From an uncultured Stenotrophomonas sp. (GTDB taxonomy: Bacteria; Pseudomonadota; Gammaproteobacteria; Xanthomonadales; Xanthomonadaceae): a stretch of DNA of 64,000 bases. The position numbers and the translations under genes are program-made. The notes under the pieces are model-generated. The model made no database searches and was not told the DNA's origin. It saw only the letters and a list, made by a program, of their open reading frames with translations. Location of the stretch: contig FLTS01000001.1 in NCBI GenBank assembly GCA_900078405.1, positions 1,326,626-1,390,625 of the forward strand, read 5' to 3'. Position 1 is the stretch's first letter. Each line of letters starts with the position of its first letter. Shown here in pieces: positions 52,091 to 59,634 of this stretch.

Positions 52091-53242
52091 ATGGACGCCA
52101 CCCCGCTTTCCGATCCATCCGCCTGGCAGCGTCTGGGCGGAGCCGATACCGCCACCGAAATCGCCCAGCAGCCGGCGCTGTGGAAAATCCTGGCCGACAC
52201 CCTGGGCAACGAGGCGCAGCGCCTTCAGGCGTTCCTCGGCCAGCGCCTGCACGACCCCGCGCAACGCGTGCTGTTCACCGGCGCCGGCAGCTCCGGCTTC
52301 ATCGCCGAGATGGTCGCCGACCACGTCAACGCGCAGTGGCCGGCCGAGGTGCGCGCGGTGCATACCACCAGCCTGCTGACCCACCCGGCGCTGTACCTGC
52401 AACGCGAGCGCCCGACCCTGCTGGTGTCGTTCGGCCGCAGCGGTTCCAGCCCGGAAAGCGTCGCGGCGGTCGAGCGCGTGCGCGCCGACGTGGACGACGC
52501 CCGCTTCCTCGACATCACCTGCAATGCCGACGGCGAGCTCGCCCGCCGCGGCGCCGGCCGCGACGACACCTGCACCCTGCTGATGCCGCCGGCCAGTTGC
52601 GACCGCGCCTTCGCCATGACCAGCAGCCTGAGCTGCATGCTGCTGGCCGCACTGGCCACGTTCGAGCGCGCGCCGTGGGGTGAGCGCACCACCCGCCTGC
52701 ACCGGGTGGCCGCCGTGGCGCAGCAGGGGCTGACGCGCTGGGAAACACCGGTGGCCGCCTTGGCGCGGCAGCCGTTCGAGCGGGTGATCTACCTGGCCAG
52801 CGGCCCGCTGGAAGCGCTGGCGCGCGAAGCCGCGCTGAAGGTGCTGGAACTCACCGCCGGCCGCGTGCTGGCGATGGCCAATACACCGCTGGGCTTCCGC
52901 CACGGCCCCAAGTCCACACTCAACGCCGACACCCTGGTGGTGATGCTGCGCAGCGCGCAGCCGCTGGCGCGGCGCTACGAACAGGACCTGCTCGACGAGC
53001 TGCGCGGCGACGGCGTCGCCGGCCGCGTGCTGTCGCTCGGGCCGACGTCGGACAACGACGGCGACGACTTCACTCTGGACGCACCGCCACTGGCCGATAC
53101 GTGGCTGGCCCCGGCATGGCTGACCTTCGCGCAGCTGTTCGCGCTGCACCGTTCGGCGGCGCTGGGGCTGACGCCCGACAACCCGTTCCCGGACGGCACC
53201 GTCAACCGCGTGGTCAAGGGCGTCACCATCCATCATGACTGA
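52091..53242 (+). CDS. agaS: Galactosamine-6-phosphate deaminase/isomerase
   Basis: Cytoplasmic SIS-domain enzyme converting galactosamine-6-phosphate to tagatose-6-phosphate and ammonia. The 383-residue product has two SIS domains: LFTGAGSSGFIAEM and LLVSFGRSGSSPESV in the first, and VIYLASGPLEALAREAALK, then LGFRHGPKS in the second. This fits AgaS rather than NagB or GlmS. It opens the plus-strand aga operon behind an AgaR-type palindrome and overlaps the kinase gene by 8 bases. Confidence 0.9.
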   Translation: MDATPLSDPSAWQRLGGADTATEIAQQPALWKILADTLGNEAQRLQAFLGQRLHDPAQRVLFTGAGSSGFIAEMVADHVNAQWPAEVRAVHTTSLLTHPALYLQRERPTLLVSFGRSGSSPESVAAVERVRADVDDARFLDITCNADGELARRGAGRDDTCTLLMPPASCDRAFAMTSSLSCMLLAALATFERAPWGERTTRLHRVAAVAQQGLTRWETPVAALARQPFERVIYLASGPLEALAREAALKVLELTAGRVLAMANTPLGFRHGPKSTLNADTLVVMLRSAQPLARRYEQDLLDELRGDGVAGRVLSLGPTSDNDGDDFTLDAPPLADTWLAPAWLTFAQLFALHRSAALGLTPDNPFPDGTVNRVVKGVTIHHD

Positions 53243-54167
53243 CCCCCGCGCCTGCCACGGCATCGACATCGGCGGCACCAAGATCGAACTGGTGACGTTC
53301 GATGCCGCCATGCAGCCCGGCTGGCGCAGGCGCATCGCCACGCCACAGGGGGGTTACGACGCCTTCCTGCACGCGGTGGCGGCGCTGGCGGCCGAGGCCG
53401 ACGCGGCGCTGGGCCGGCCCGCCGATGCCATCGGCATCGCCCTGCCCGGCGTGCGCGACCGCCGCAGCGGCCGCCAGCTCAGCGCCAACGTGCCGGCGCT
53501 CACCGGCCAGTGCGTGGCGCGGGACCTGCAGGCGCAGCTGCAACGGCCACTGCATTTCGGCAACGACCTGCAATGCTTCGCGCTGTCCGAAGCGCACGGC
53601 GGCGCCGCCGAAGGCTACCCGAGCATGTTCGGCGCGATCCTCGGCACCGGTGCCGGCGGCGGCTATTGCGTGCATGGCCGGCTGGTCGCCGGCTTCAACG
53701 GGCTGGCCGGCGAATGGGGCCACTGGAGCGTGCCGGCCAACCTGCTGCAGCGCCACGGCCTGCCATTGCTCGACTGCGGCTGCGGCCTGCGCGGCTGCGT
53801 GGAGCGCTACGTCTCCGGCAGCGGCGTGGCGACGGTCGAACGCCACCTCGGCGGTACTGCAGCCAACGCCAGTGAAGTGATCGTGCTGGCCGAGGCCGGC
53901 GACGCGCGTGCGCGGCAGGCGCTGGACATCCACCGCGACCTGCTCGCCCACAGCTTCGCCGCGCTGATCCTCGCCCTGGACCCGCACGTGATCGTGCTCG
54001 GCGGCGGCCTGTCGCAATACGCGCCGCTGTACGAGCAGCTGCCGGCGGCCATCGCCACCCATCTTTTCGCCGGCGTGCAGGTGCCGCCGATCGTGCCGCC
54101 GCGCTTCGGTGATGCCGGCGGCGCGCGCGGCGCCGCCCTGCTCGCCTGCCAACCCGCCTTTTCCTGA
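53235..54167 (+). CDS. agaK: ROK family sugar kinase, probable N-acetylgalactosamine kinase
   Basis: Cytoplasmic sugar kinase of 310 residues. The ATP-binding N-terminus is GIDIGGTKIELVTFD. The catalytic region is GAGGGYCVHGR and GEWGHW, and the zinc-binding ROK signature is LDCGCGLRGCVERYVSG. ROK kinases phosphorylate free GlcNAc, glucose, fructose or GalNAc; the position between agaS and agaZ makes GalNAc the likely substrate. It overlaps agaS by 8 bases. Confidence 0.85.
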   Translation: MTDPRACHGIDIGGTKIELVTFDAAMQPGWRRRIATPQGGYDAFLHAVAALAAEADAALGRPADAIGIALPGVRDRRSGRQLSANVPALTGQCVARDLQAQLQRPLHFGNDLQCFALSEAHGGAAEGYPSMFGAILGTGAGGGYCVHGRLVAGFNGLAGEWGHWSVPANLLQRHGLPLLDCGCGLRGCVERYVSGSGVATVERHLGGTAANASEVIVLAEAGDARARQALDIHRDLLAHSFAALILALDPHVIVLGGGLSQYAPLYEQLPAAIATHLFAGVQVPPIVPPRFGDAGGARGAALLACQPAFS

Positions 54168-54183
54168 TACCGGGAGTTCGTCC

Positions 54184-55518
54184 ATGTCCCCGCTGCAATC
54201 CCTGCTCGCCGAACATCGCGCCGGCCGCAACGTCGGCCTCTACAGCGTCTGCTGCAGCAACGAGCAGGTGCTGCGCGCGGCGATGCACGTGGCCCGGCAA
54301 CACGGCACCGTGCTGCTGGTCGAAGCCACCTCCAACCAGGTCGACCAGTTCGGTGGTTACACCGGCATGACCCCGCCGCAGTACCGCGACTACGTGCGAG
54401 CGCTAGCCGACGAGGAAAGCTTCCCGCGCGAACGGCTGATCCTCGGCGGCGACCACCTCGGCCCCAACGCCTGGCAGAAGCAGCCGGCCGCCGCGGCGAT
54501 GGCGCATGCGCGGGTGCTGATCGAGGCCTACGTCGCCGCCGGCTTCCACAAGATCCACCTGGATTGCAGCATGTCCTGCGCCGACGACCCGGTGCCGCTG
54601 CCCGACGCCACCGTCGCCGCGCGCTCGGCCGAACTGGCGGTCATCGCCGAACGCACCGCCGCCGCAAACGCGCTGCCGCCGCCGGTCTACGTGATCGGCA
54701 CCGAAGTGCCGGTTCCCGGTGGCGAAGCCTCGCTGGATGCCGGGCTGGCAGTGACCACGCCGGCCGCCGCCGCGCAGACGCTGGAAATCCACCGGCAGGC
54801 GTTCGACACGCCGCAGCTGCGCGAGGCATGGCAGCGGGTGATCGCGATGGTGGTGCAGCCGGGCGTGGACTTCGACCACAGCAGCGTGCACGACTACGCC
54901 CCGGCCGCGGCCGCCGAGCTGGCCGATTTCCTCGAACGGCAACCGCGCATCGTGTTCGAGGCGCACTCCACCGACTACCAGCGCGAGAGCGGCCTGCACG
55001 CGCTGGTGCGCGACCATTTCGCGATCCTCAAGGTCGGCCCGGCCGCGACCTTCGCCTACCGCGAGGCGCTGTTCGCGCTGGCGGCGATCGAAGCCGAACT
55101 GCTGCCGCCGGAACAATGCTCGCGGCTGCCGCAGGTGCTGGAAGAAACGATGCTGGCGCAGCCGAAGCATTGGCAGGCGCACTACCACGGCGACGCGGCC
55201 ACTCTGCGGCAGCTGCGTGCTTTCGCCTTCAGCGACCGCTGCCGCTACTACTGGGGCGAGCCGGCGCTGCTGGCGGCGGTGGACACGCTGTTTGCCAACC
55301 TCGAACGCCACGCGCCGCCACTGGTGCTGCTCAGCCAGTACCTGCCCGAACAGTTCCGCGCGGTGCGCGAAGGCACGCTGGCGAACACCCCGTCAGCACT
55401 GGTGCGGCACCGTATCGGCCTGTGCCTGGGCGAGTACGCGCGCGCCTGTGCGGCCAACGACGCCGGCCCACGCACGCAGAGCGAAAGTTCCGCACCAGCG
55501 GACCTTGCGAACCGCTAA
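54184..55518 (+). CDS. agaZ: Tagatose-bisphosphate aldolase-associated protein AgaZ/GatZ
   Basis: A 444-residue protein of the GatZ/KbaZ/AgaZ family (NVGLYSVCCSNEQVLRAAM, EATSNQVDQFGGYTG, LGGDHLGPNAWQ). Classic GatZ/KbaZ act as the non-catalytic partner of tagatose-1,6-bisphosphate aldolase. A tagatose-6-phosphate kinase role has been proposed for some AgaZ proteins. No GatY/KbaY aldolase is encoded here, so it either works alone or relies on a distant gene. It starts 16 bases after agaK. Confidence 0.88.
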   Translation: MSPLQSLLAEHRAGRNVGLYSVCCSNEQVLRAAMHVARQHGTVLLVEATSNQVDQFGGYTGMTPPQYRDYVRALADEESFPRERLILGGDHLGPNAWQKQPAAAAMAHARVLIEAYVAAGFHKIHLDCSMSCADDPVPLPDATVAARSAELAVIAERTAAANALPPPVYVIGTEVPVPGGEASLDAGLAVTTPAAAAQTLEIHRQAFDTPQLREAWQRVIAMVVQPGVDFDHSSVHDYAPAAAAELADFLERQPRIVFEAHSTDYQRESGLHALVRDHFAILKVGPAATFAYREALFALAAIEAELLPPEQCSRLPQVLEETMLAQPKHWQAHYHGDAATLRQLRAFAFSDRCRYYWGEPALLAAVDTLFANLERHAPPLVLLSQYLPEQFRAVREGTLANTPSALVRHRIGLCLGEYARACAANDAGPRTQSESSAPADLANR

Positions 55519-55525
55519 GCTCAAC

Positions 55526-55541
55526 CTTTCCGAAGAGAAAG
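55526..55541. promoter_or_regulatory. Candidate AgaR half-sites before agaR
   Basis: CTTTC (55526-55530) and GAAAG (55537-55541) face each other with 6 bases between, just 7 bases upstream of the agaR ATG. It may allow AgaR to regulate its own gene. The short spacing makes it weaker than the agaS site. Confidence 0.35.
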
Positions 55542-55547
55542 TACGCG

Positions 55548-56330
55548 ATGGCCATGCGCAACACCCGTTCCCGCCGGCAGCAGATCCTGCAGCAGCTGAT
55601 CGAGCATGGCTCGGTGCAGGTGGCCGAGCTGGTCGGGCGCTACGGCGTGTCGGCGGTGACCATCCGCACCGACCTGGGCCACTTCGAGGGACAGGGACTG
55701 GCCACGCGCACCCACGGCGGCGCCACCCTGGTACGCACGCCGCCGCAGGAGCAGGACATCCACGAAAAAGATGCGCTGAACCTGCCGCTGAAGGAATCCA
55801 TCGGCGCGCGCGCGGCGCAACTGGTGCAGCCCGGCGACAACATCATCATCGACTCCGGCTCCACCACCATGACCCTGGCCCGCCACCTGCGCGGCCACCG
55901 CGAGGTGACGGTGATGACCAACGGCCTGAACATCGCCTGGGAACTGGCCAACGCACCGGGCGTCAACGTGCTGCTCACCGGCGGCCTGCTGCGCAAACAG
56001 TCGCTGTCGCTGCAGGGCAGCCAGGCCGAGGCCAGCCTCACCTCCTACAGCTTCGACACCCTGTTCCTCGGCGTCGACGGGCTGGACCTGCAGTTCGGCC
56101 TGACCACCCACGACGAGGCCGAGGCGCGGCTCAACCACCGCATGGTCGAGCGCGCCCGGCGCATCGTGGTGCTGACCGACGCCTCCAAGTTCGGCCGGGT
56201 CAGCCTGCACCGCATCGCCCTGCTGGAGCAGGTGCATGCCGTCATCACCGACGCCGGCATCGACGAGGCCACCCGCGACGGGCTGCAACAGCGCGGCATC
56301 GAGGTACTGGTCGCCGAAGCGGCGGCGTGA
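55548..56330 (+). CDS. agaR: DeoR family repressor AgaR
   Basis: A 260-residue DeoR-type regulator. The N-terminal helix-turn-helix is VQVAELVGRYGVSAVTIRTDL with the family tail EGQGLATRTHGGA. The C-terminal sugar-phosphate-sensing domain includes IIIDSGSTTMTLARHL and FLGVDGLD. It probably represses the aga operon and the GH31-TonB-GH109 operon until a GalNAc-derived sugar phosphate accumulates. The ATG at 55548 is used; another at 55554 is possible. The function is inferred from the operon. Confidence 0.88.
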   Translation: MAMRNTRSRRQQILQQLIEHGSVQVAELVGRYGVSAVTIRTDLGHFEGQGLATRTHGGATLVRTPPQEQDIHEKDALNLPLKESIGARAAQLVQPGDNIIIDSGSTTMTLARHLRGHREVTVMTNGLNIAWELANAPGVNVLLTGGLLRKQSLSLQGSQAEASLTSYSFDTLFLGVDGLDLQFGLTTHDEAEARLNHRMVERARRIVVLTDASKFGRVSLHRIALLEQVHAVITDAGIDEATRDGLQQRGIEVLVAEAAA

Positions 56331-56343
56331 GCAGAAGATAAGG

Positions 56344-56468
56344 CCCCTCCCCCTCCGGGAGAGGGGTTGGGGTGAGGGTTGGGTCAGGTCTCGCCGCAAC
56401 CCGATGACAAGGGGCTTCGCCCGAACCCCCATCCGCCCCTTCGGGGTACCTTCTCCCGGAGGAGAAGG
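56344..56468. repeat. GC-rich palindromes between agaR and rplS
   Basis: CCCCTCCCCCTCCGGGAGAGGGG (56344-56366) and CCTTCTCC-CGGA-GGAGAAGG (56449-56468) flank about 80 bases with a further CCCC/GGGG pairing. The wording recalls the repeats at 3426-3545. They separate convergent genes. Confidence 0.55.
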
Positions 56469-56501
56469 AAAAACGCAAACGGCCGCCCGAGGGCGGCCGT
56501 T
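56468..56501 (-). terminator. Intrinsic terminator of the rplS operon
   Basis: On the minus strand AACGGCCGCC-CTCG-GGCGGCCGTT forms a strong stem, followed by TTTGCGTTTTT. It lies 32 bases after the rplS stop, the usual end of the rpsP-rimM-trmD-rplS operon. Confidence 0.88.
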
Positions 56502-56532
56502 GCTGCAACAGGCGCAAAGGCCCGTGGCGGGA

Positions 56533-56940
56533 TTACTCGGCGGACTTGGCAGCCTGGCGAGCGGCCTTGGCCTGCGCGGCGGCGGCCAGGTCTTCCTTGA
56601 TGCGGGCAGCCTTGCCTTCCAGGCCACGCAGGTAGTACAGCTTGCCGGCGCGGACCTTGCCGCGGCGCTTGACGTCGACCGAGTCGATCAGCGCGCTGTG
56701 GGTCTGGAACACGCGCTCCACGCCGTAGCCGTGGGAAATCTTGCGCACGGTGAACGAGGAGTTCAGGCCTGCATTCTTGGTGCCAATCACGACGCCTTCA
56801 TAGGCCTGCACGCGCTCGCGGTTGCCTTCCTTGACCTTGACGTTGACCACGACGGTGTCGCCCTGGCTGAACTTCGGCAGTTCGCGGGTGATCTGGGCGG
56901 ATTCGAAGTCCGCGACGATGGATTTGTTCAGCTTGCTCAT
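56533..56940 (-). CDS. rplS: 50S ribosomal protein L19
   Basis: Ribosomal protein at the 30S-50S interface. The 135-residue product begins [16 protein letters not shown] and contains the L19 signature [19 protein letters not shown] and [15 protein letters not shown]. The C-terminus has an Ala/Lys-rich extension ([17 protein letters not shown]) typical of this family. It is last in the rpsP-rimM-trmD-rplS set; the gap to trmD (about 190 bases) holds a REP element. Confidence 0.98.
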   Translation of the reverse strand: MSKLNKSIVADFESAQITRELPKFSQGDTVVVNVKVKEGNRERVQAYEGVVIGTKNAGLNSSFTVRKISHGYGVERVFQTHSALIDSVDVKRRGKVRAGKLYYLRGLEGKAARIKEDLAAAAQAKAARQAAKSAE

Positions 56941-57106
56941 GGTTGCACCGATGTATTCGGGGTGGGCGTGTCGTTTCGACAGCGTGGGCTCATGCAGTCA
57001 CCGGATTGCGCTGCACGTTTGTTGTAGTGGTAGCCACTGCCTACCCGGACGGGTAGCAGCAAGCCGCGCATTGTAGCCGAATTTCTCACCCCAATGCCAG
57101 TTACCG

Positions 57107-57138
57107 CCGTAGATGCGGGGCAAGCCCCACATCTACGG
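57107..57138 (-). repeat. GTAG-type REP palindrome overlapping the trmD stop codon
   Basis: CCGTAGATGCGGGGC-AA-GCCCCACATCTACGG, an imperfect palindrome with GTAG at both ends of the stem. The trmD stop codon (TAG, complement of 57133-57135) is formed by its GTAG. Same family as 19008-19031 and 41470-41493. Confidence 0.8.
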
Positions 57139-57873
57139 CAATTTCTCGCGCGCCTCGGCCAGCAGCTTGCGGTCGGCCTTGCCGAGGCCGGCTTCGTCCA
57201 GCAGGTCGGGCCGGCGCAGCGCGGTGCGCAGCAGCGACTGCTGGCGGCGCCAGCGCGCGATGGCGGCATGGTTGCCCGAGCGCAGCACCTCCGGCACCTC
57301 GCCCAGCGCGTGGCTGGCCGGCTGGCTGTAATGCGGGCAGTCGAGCAGGCCGTCGCCCTCGAAGCTGTCCTGCACCGCCGACTCGGCATCGTTCAGCGCG
57401 CCCTCCTGCAGGCGGGTGACGGCATCGACGATCACCGCCGCGCCCAGCTCGCCGCCGGACAGCACGTAGTCGCCGATGGAGATCTCCTCGTCCACCTCGG
57501 CGGCGAGGAAACGCTCGTCCACGCCCTCGTAGCGGCCGCACAGCAGGATCATCCGCGGCAGCGCGGCCAGTTCATGCACCCGGGCCTGGGTCAGCGGCCT
57601 GCCCTGCGGGCTGAGGTAGATCAGCGGCGCCGGGGTCGGATCGGCGGCGCGCGCGGCGGCCAGCGCGGCACGCAGCGGTTCGATCAGCATCACCATGCCC
57701 GGGCCGCCGCCAAACGGGCGGTCGTCCACGCGGCGGTAGTTGCCCTCGGCGTAATCGCGCGGGTTCCAGCCGTGCAGGTCGAGCAGCCCACGCTCCTGCG
57801 CGCGGCCGACCACGCCCAGCGCGGCCGATTGCGCGATGAACTCCGGAAACAGGGTGATGACGTCGATGCGCAC
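57133..57873 (-). CDS. trmD: tRNA (guanine-N1)-methyltransferase TrmD
   Basis: SAM-dependent methylation of G37 in tRNAs reading CNN and related codons, preventing +1 frameshifts. The 246-residue product starts at GTG ([11 protein letters not shown]) and has the knotted SPOUT site: [15 protein letters not shown] and [15 protein letters not shown]. The conserved [15 protein letters not shown] is also present. The last codon before the stop abuts a REP element, which supplies the TAG. It follows rimM with a 5-base gap. Confidence 0.97.
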   Translation of the reverse strand: MRIDVITLFPEFIAQSAALGVVGRAQERGLLDLHGWNPRDYAEGNYRRVDDRPFGGGPGMVMLIEPLRAALAAARAADPTPAPLIYLSPQGRPLTQARVHELAALPRMILLCGRYEGVDERFLAAEVDEEISIGDYVLSGGELGAAVIVDAVTRLQEGALNDAESAVQDSFEGDGLLDCPHYSQPASHALGEVPEVLRSGNHAAIARWRRQQSLLRTALRRPDLLDEAGLGKADRKLLAEAREKLP

Positions 57874-57878
57874 CGGGG

Positions 57879-58394
57879 TCAGAACTCCGGGTCCCAGTCC
57901 ACCACGATCAGGTTGGCGTCGAAATCGACCGACTTGATGAAGTCATCCATCACGAATGGCACCATCCGCTCGCGGTCGCCGCGCACCACCAGCACGTCGT
58001 TGGCGCCGGTCTCGAACAGGTGCGACACCCGGCCCAGCTTCACGCCGTCCACGGTCTGCACGTCCAGCCCTTCCAGGTCGACCCAGTAATACTCGTCCGG
58101 CTTCGGCGGCGGCAGCGCGCTGCGCGCGATGTGGATTTCGGTGCCGCGCATGGCCTCGACCACGTTGCGGTCATCCACGCCGGGGAAGGTGGCCACCAGT
58201 GTCTTGCCGGCCTCGCGGCCACGCACGCCGCTGATTTCCGACTCCTGCCCCGACGGGCTGCGCAGGATCCAGGGCTGGTAGCCGAAAATGGCCAGACGCG
58301 GCTCGGTCCAGGACTCGAGCTTGACCTCGCCACGCACACCAAAAGCGCCGGTCACCCTGCCCAGCAGGATCCGGCGCTCGTTGTCTTTTTTCAT
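57879..58394 (-). CDS. rimM: 16S rRNA processing protein RimM
   Basis: Assembly factor for the 30S head that binds S19. The 171-residue product has the N-terminal RimM domain ([19 protein letters not shown]) and the PRC-barrel C-terminus ([36 protein letters not shown]). The ATG at 58394 (MKKDNERR) is preferred over an in-frame TTG four codons upstream. It follows rpsP with a 43-base gap that contains a hairpin. Confidence 0.96.
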   Translation of the reverse strand: MKKDNERRILLGRVTGAFGVRGEVKLESWTEPRLAIFGYQPWILRSPSGQESEISGVRGREAGKTLVATFPGVDDRNVVEAMRGTEIHIARSALPPPKPDEYYWVDLEGLDVQTVDGVKLGRVSHLFETGANDVLVVRGDRERMVPFVMDDFIKSVDFDANLIVVDWDPEF

Positions 58395-58408
58395 GTCCGG
58401 AACCAATC

Positions 58409-58430
58409 GGGCCGCGCTTGCGCGCGGCCC
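58409..58430 (-). promoter_or_regulatory. Intercistronic hairpin between rpsP and rimM
   Basis: GGGCCGCG / CGCGGCCC around a 6-base loop, with no T-tract. It lies between the rpsP stop and the rimM start. It may slow polymerase or shield rimM translation, in line with the lower expression of RimM and TrmD relative to S16 and L19 in other bacteria. The role is inferred. Confidence 0.5.
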
Positions 58431-58437
58431 GTCAGGA

Positions 58438-58698
58438 TCAGGCCGCAGCGGCCTGGGCCTTGGTCGCTTCCTTGTACAGGTTGCGAACCTTGTCGGTCAG
58501 CTGGGCGCCGTTGGCGACCCACTTGTCGACGGCGGCAATGTCCAGCACCACACGCTGCTCGGCGCCCTGGGCGACCGGGTTGTAGTAGCCGACGCGCTCG
58601 ATGTTGCGGCCGTCGCGGGCGCTGCGCACGTCGGTGACGATGATGTGGTAGAACGGACGCTTCTTGGCGCCGCCGCGGGTCAGTCGAATCTTGACCAT
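58438..58698 (-). CDS. rpsP: 30S ribosomal protein S16
   Basis: Ribosomal protein of the 30S body. The 86-residue product begins [20 protein letters not shown] and continues with [19 protein letters not shown]. The Ala-rich tail is typical. The ATG at 58698 fits the family; the frame continues upstream without meaning. It is first in the ribosomal protein/tRNA modification operon. Confidence 0.98.
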   Translation of the reverse strand: MVKIRLTRGGAKKRPFYHIIVTDVRSARDGRNIERVGYYNPVAQGAEQRVVLDIAAVDKWVANGAQLTDKVRNLYKEATKAQAAAA

Positions 58699-58812
58699 GG
58701 TGGTTTTTCCTTTGTAGCCCAGTCGCCAGGATGGCGCGGTAAGCCGGCGATTATAGCGACGGCGGCGGGCCATTCCAAGCCCGTACATGAATGGGCCACG
58801 GCTCCGGCGGGG

Positions 58813-59604
58813 TCATAGCGGCAGCCACGGCGCAAGCCCCAGGGCCCGCTGCAGCAATGCCAGCAGTTGCCCCGAACCGGGCAATTCCTGTTCGCCGATG
58901 CGTGCCAGCGGCCACAGCCCGGTGGCATTGCAGGCCACTGCCCCGCGCGCCCCGTGCAATGGCAGTCGCAGTTCCTCGCGGCGTTGCGGCTGGCCCAATA
59001 CGTCCAGCCCGGCCATCAGCAATTGCTCGGTGGTGCCGCGCAGCGCCGCCGCTTGCGGCCACACCACGCCACGCCCATCAAGGAAGGCGATGTTCCAGGT
59101 GCTGCCTTCGCTGACCCGCCCTGCCGCATCGACGAACAGCGCATCGCCGAATCCCTGCTGCATCGCCATCCGCCGGTGGTGGAACAGCGGGAAAGTGCCC
59201 GCATGCTTGAGGTGCGGCATCTCGCGCTGGCAGCACACCGGCAGCACGGCCTGCGCCGTGGCCGGCACCGCCGCGGGTGCGCCGGCACTGACCAGCACAT
59301 CCACCGGCACCGCACGCAATGGCTGGCGGAAATCGAAATCGCGCGAGAACACGGTGATGCGCAACGAGGCATCCCCTGCTCCATGCTGGGCCAGCGCCTG
59401 CTGCAGCCATTCCAGCAACACGACTTCATCCAGCGCCGCGCCGAACAGTTCGTGCGTGCCTTGTTGCAAGCGCCGGAAATGCAGTGCCCAGCCCTGCACT
59501 GCACCACCACGCACCTGCAACGAGGTGAAGTGACCGTAGTTGACCAGCACGCTGCCAAGCAGCCCCGCGTCCACCGGCTGGCCGTTGCAGGACAGGGAGG
59601 TCAT
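58813..59604 (-). CDS. pabC: Class IV aminotransferase, probable aminodeoxychorismate lyase
   Basis: PLP enzyme of folate synthesis that forms p-aminobenzoate and pyruvate from 4-amino-4-deoxychorismate. The 263-residue product has the PLP lysine in MPHLKHAGTF, the family stretch FGDALFVDAAGRVSEGSTWNIAFLDG and LRGTTEQLLM. Related D-amino-acid and branched-chain enzymes share this fold, but length and the RVSEGSTWN signature favour PabC. No other folate gene is adjacent; it is between rpsP and ffh on the same strand. Confidence 0.8.
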   Translation of the reverse strand: MTSLSCNGQPVDAGLLGSVLVNYGHFTSLQVRGGAVQGWALHFRRLQQGTHELFGAALDEVVLLEWLQQALAQHGAGDASLRITVFSRDFDFRQPLRAVPVDVLVSAGAPAAVPATAQAVLPVCCQREMPHLKHAGTFPLFHHRRMAMQQGFGDALFVDAAGRVSEGSTWNIAFLDGRGVVWPQAAALRGTTEQLLMAGLDVLGQPQRREELRLPLHGARGAVACNATGLWPLARIGEQELPGSGQLLALLQRALGLAPWLPL

Positions 59605-59634
59605 GCCGGCCCTTGCGCCATCGACATTTCCGGC

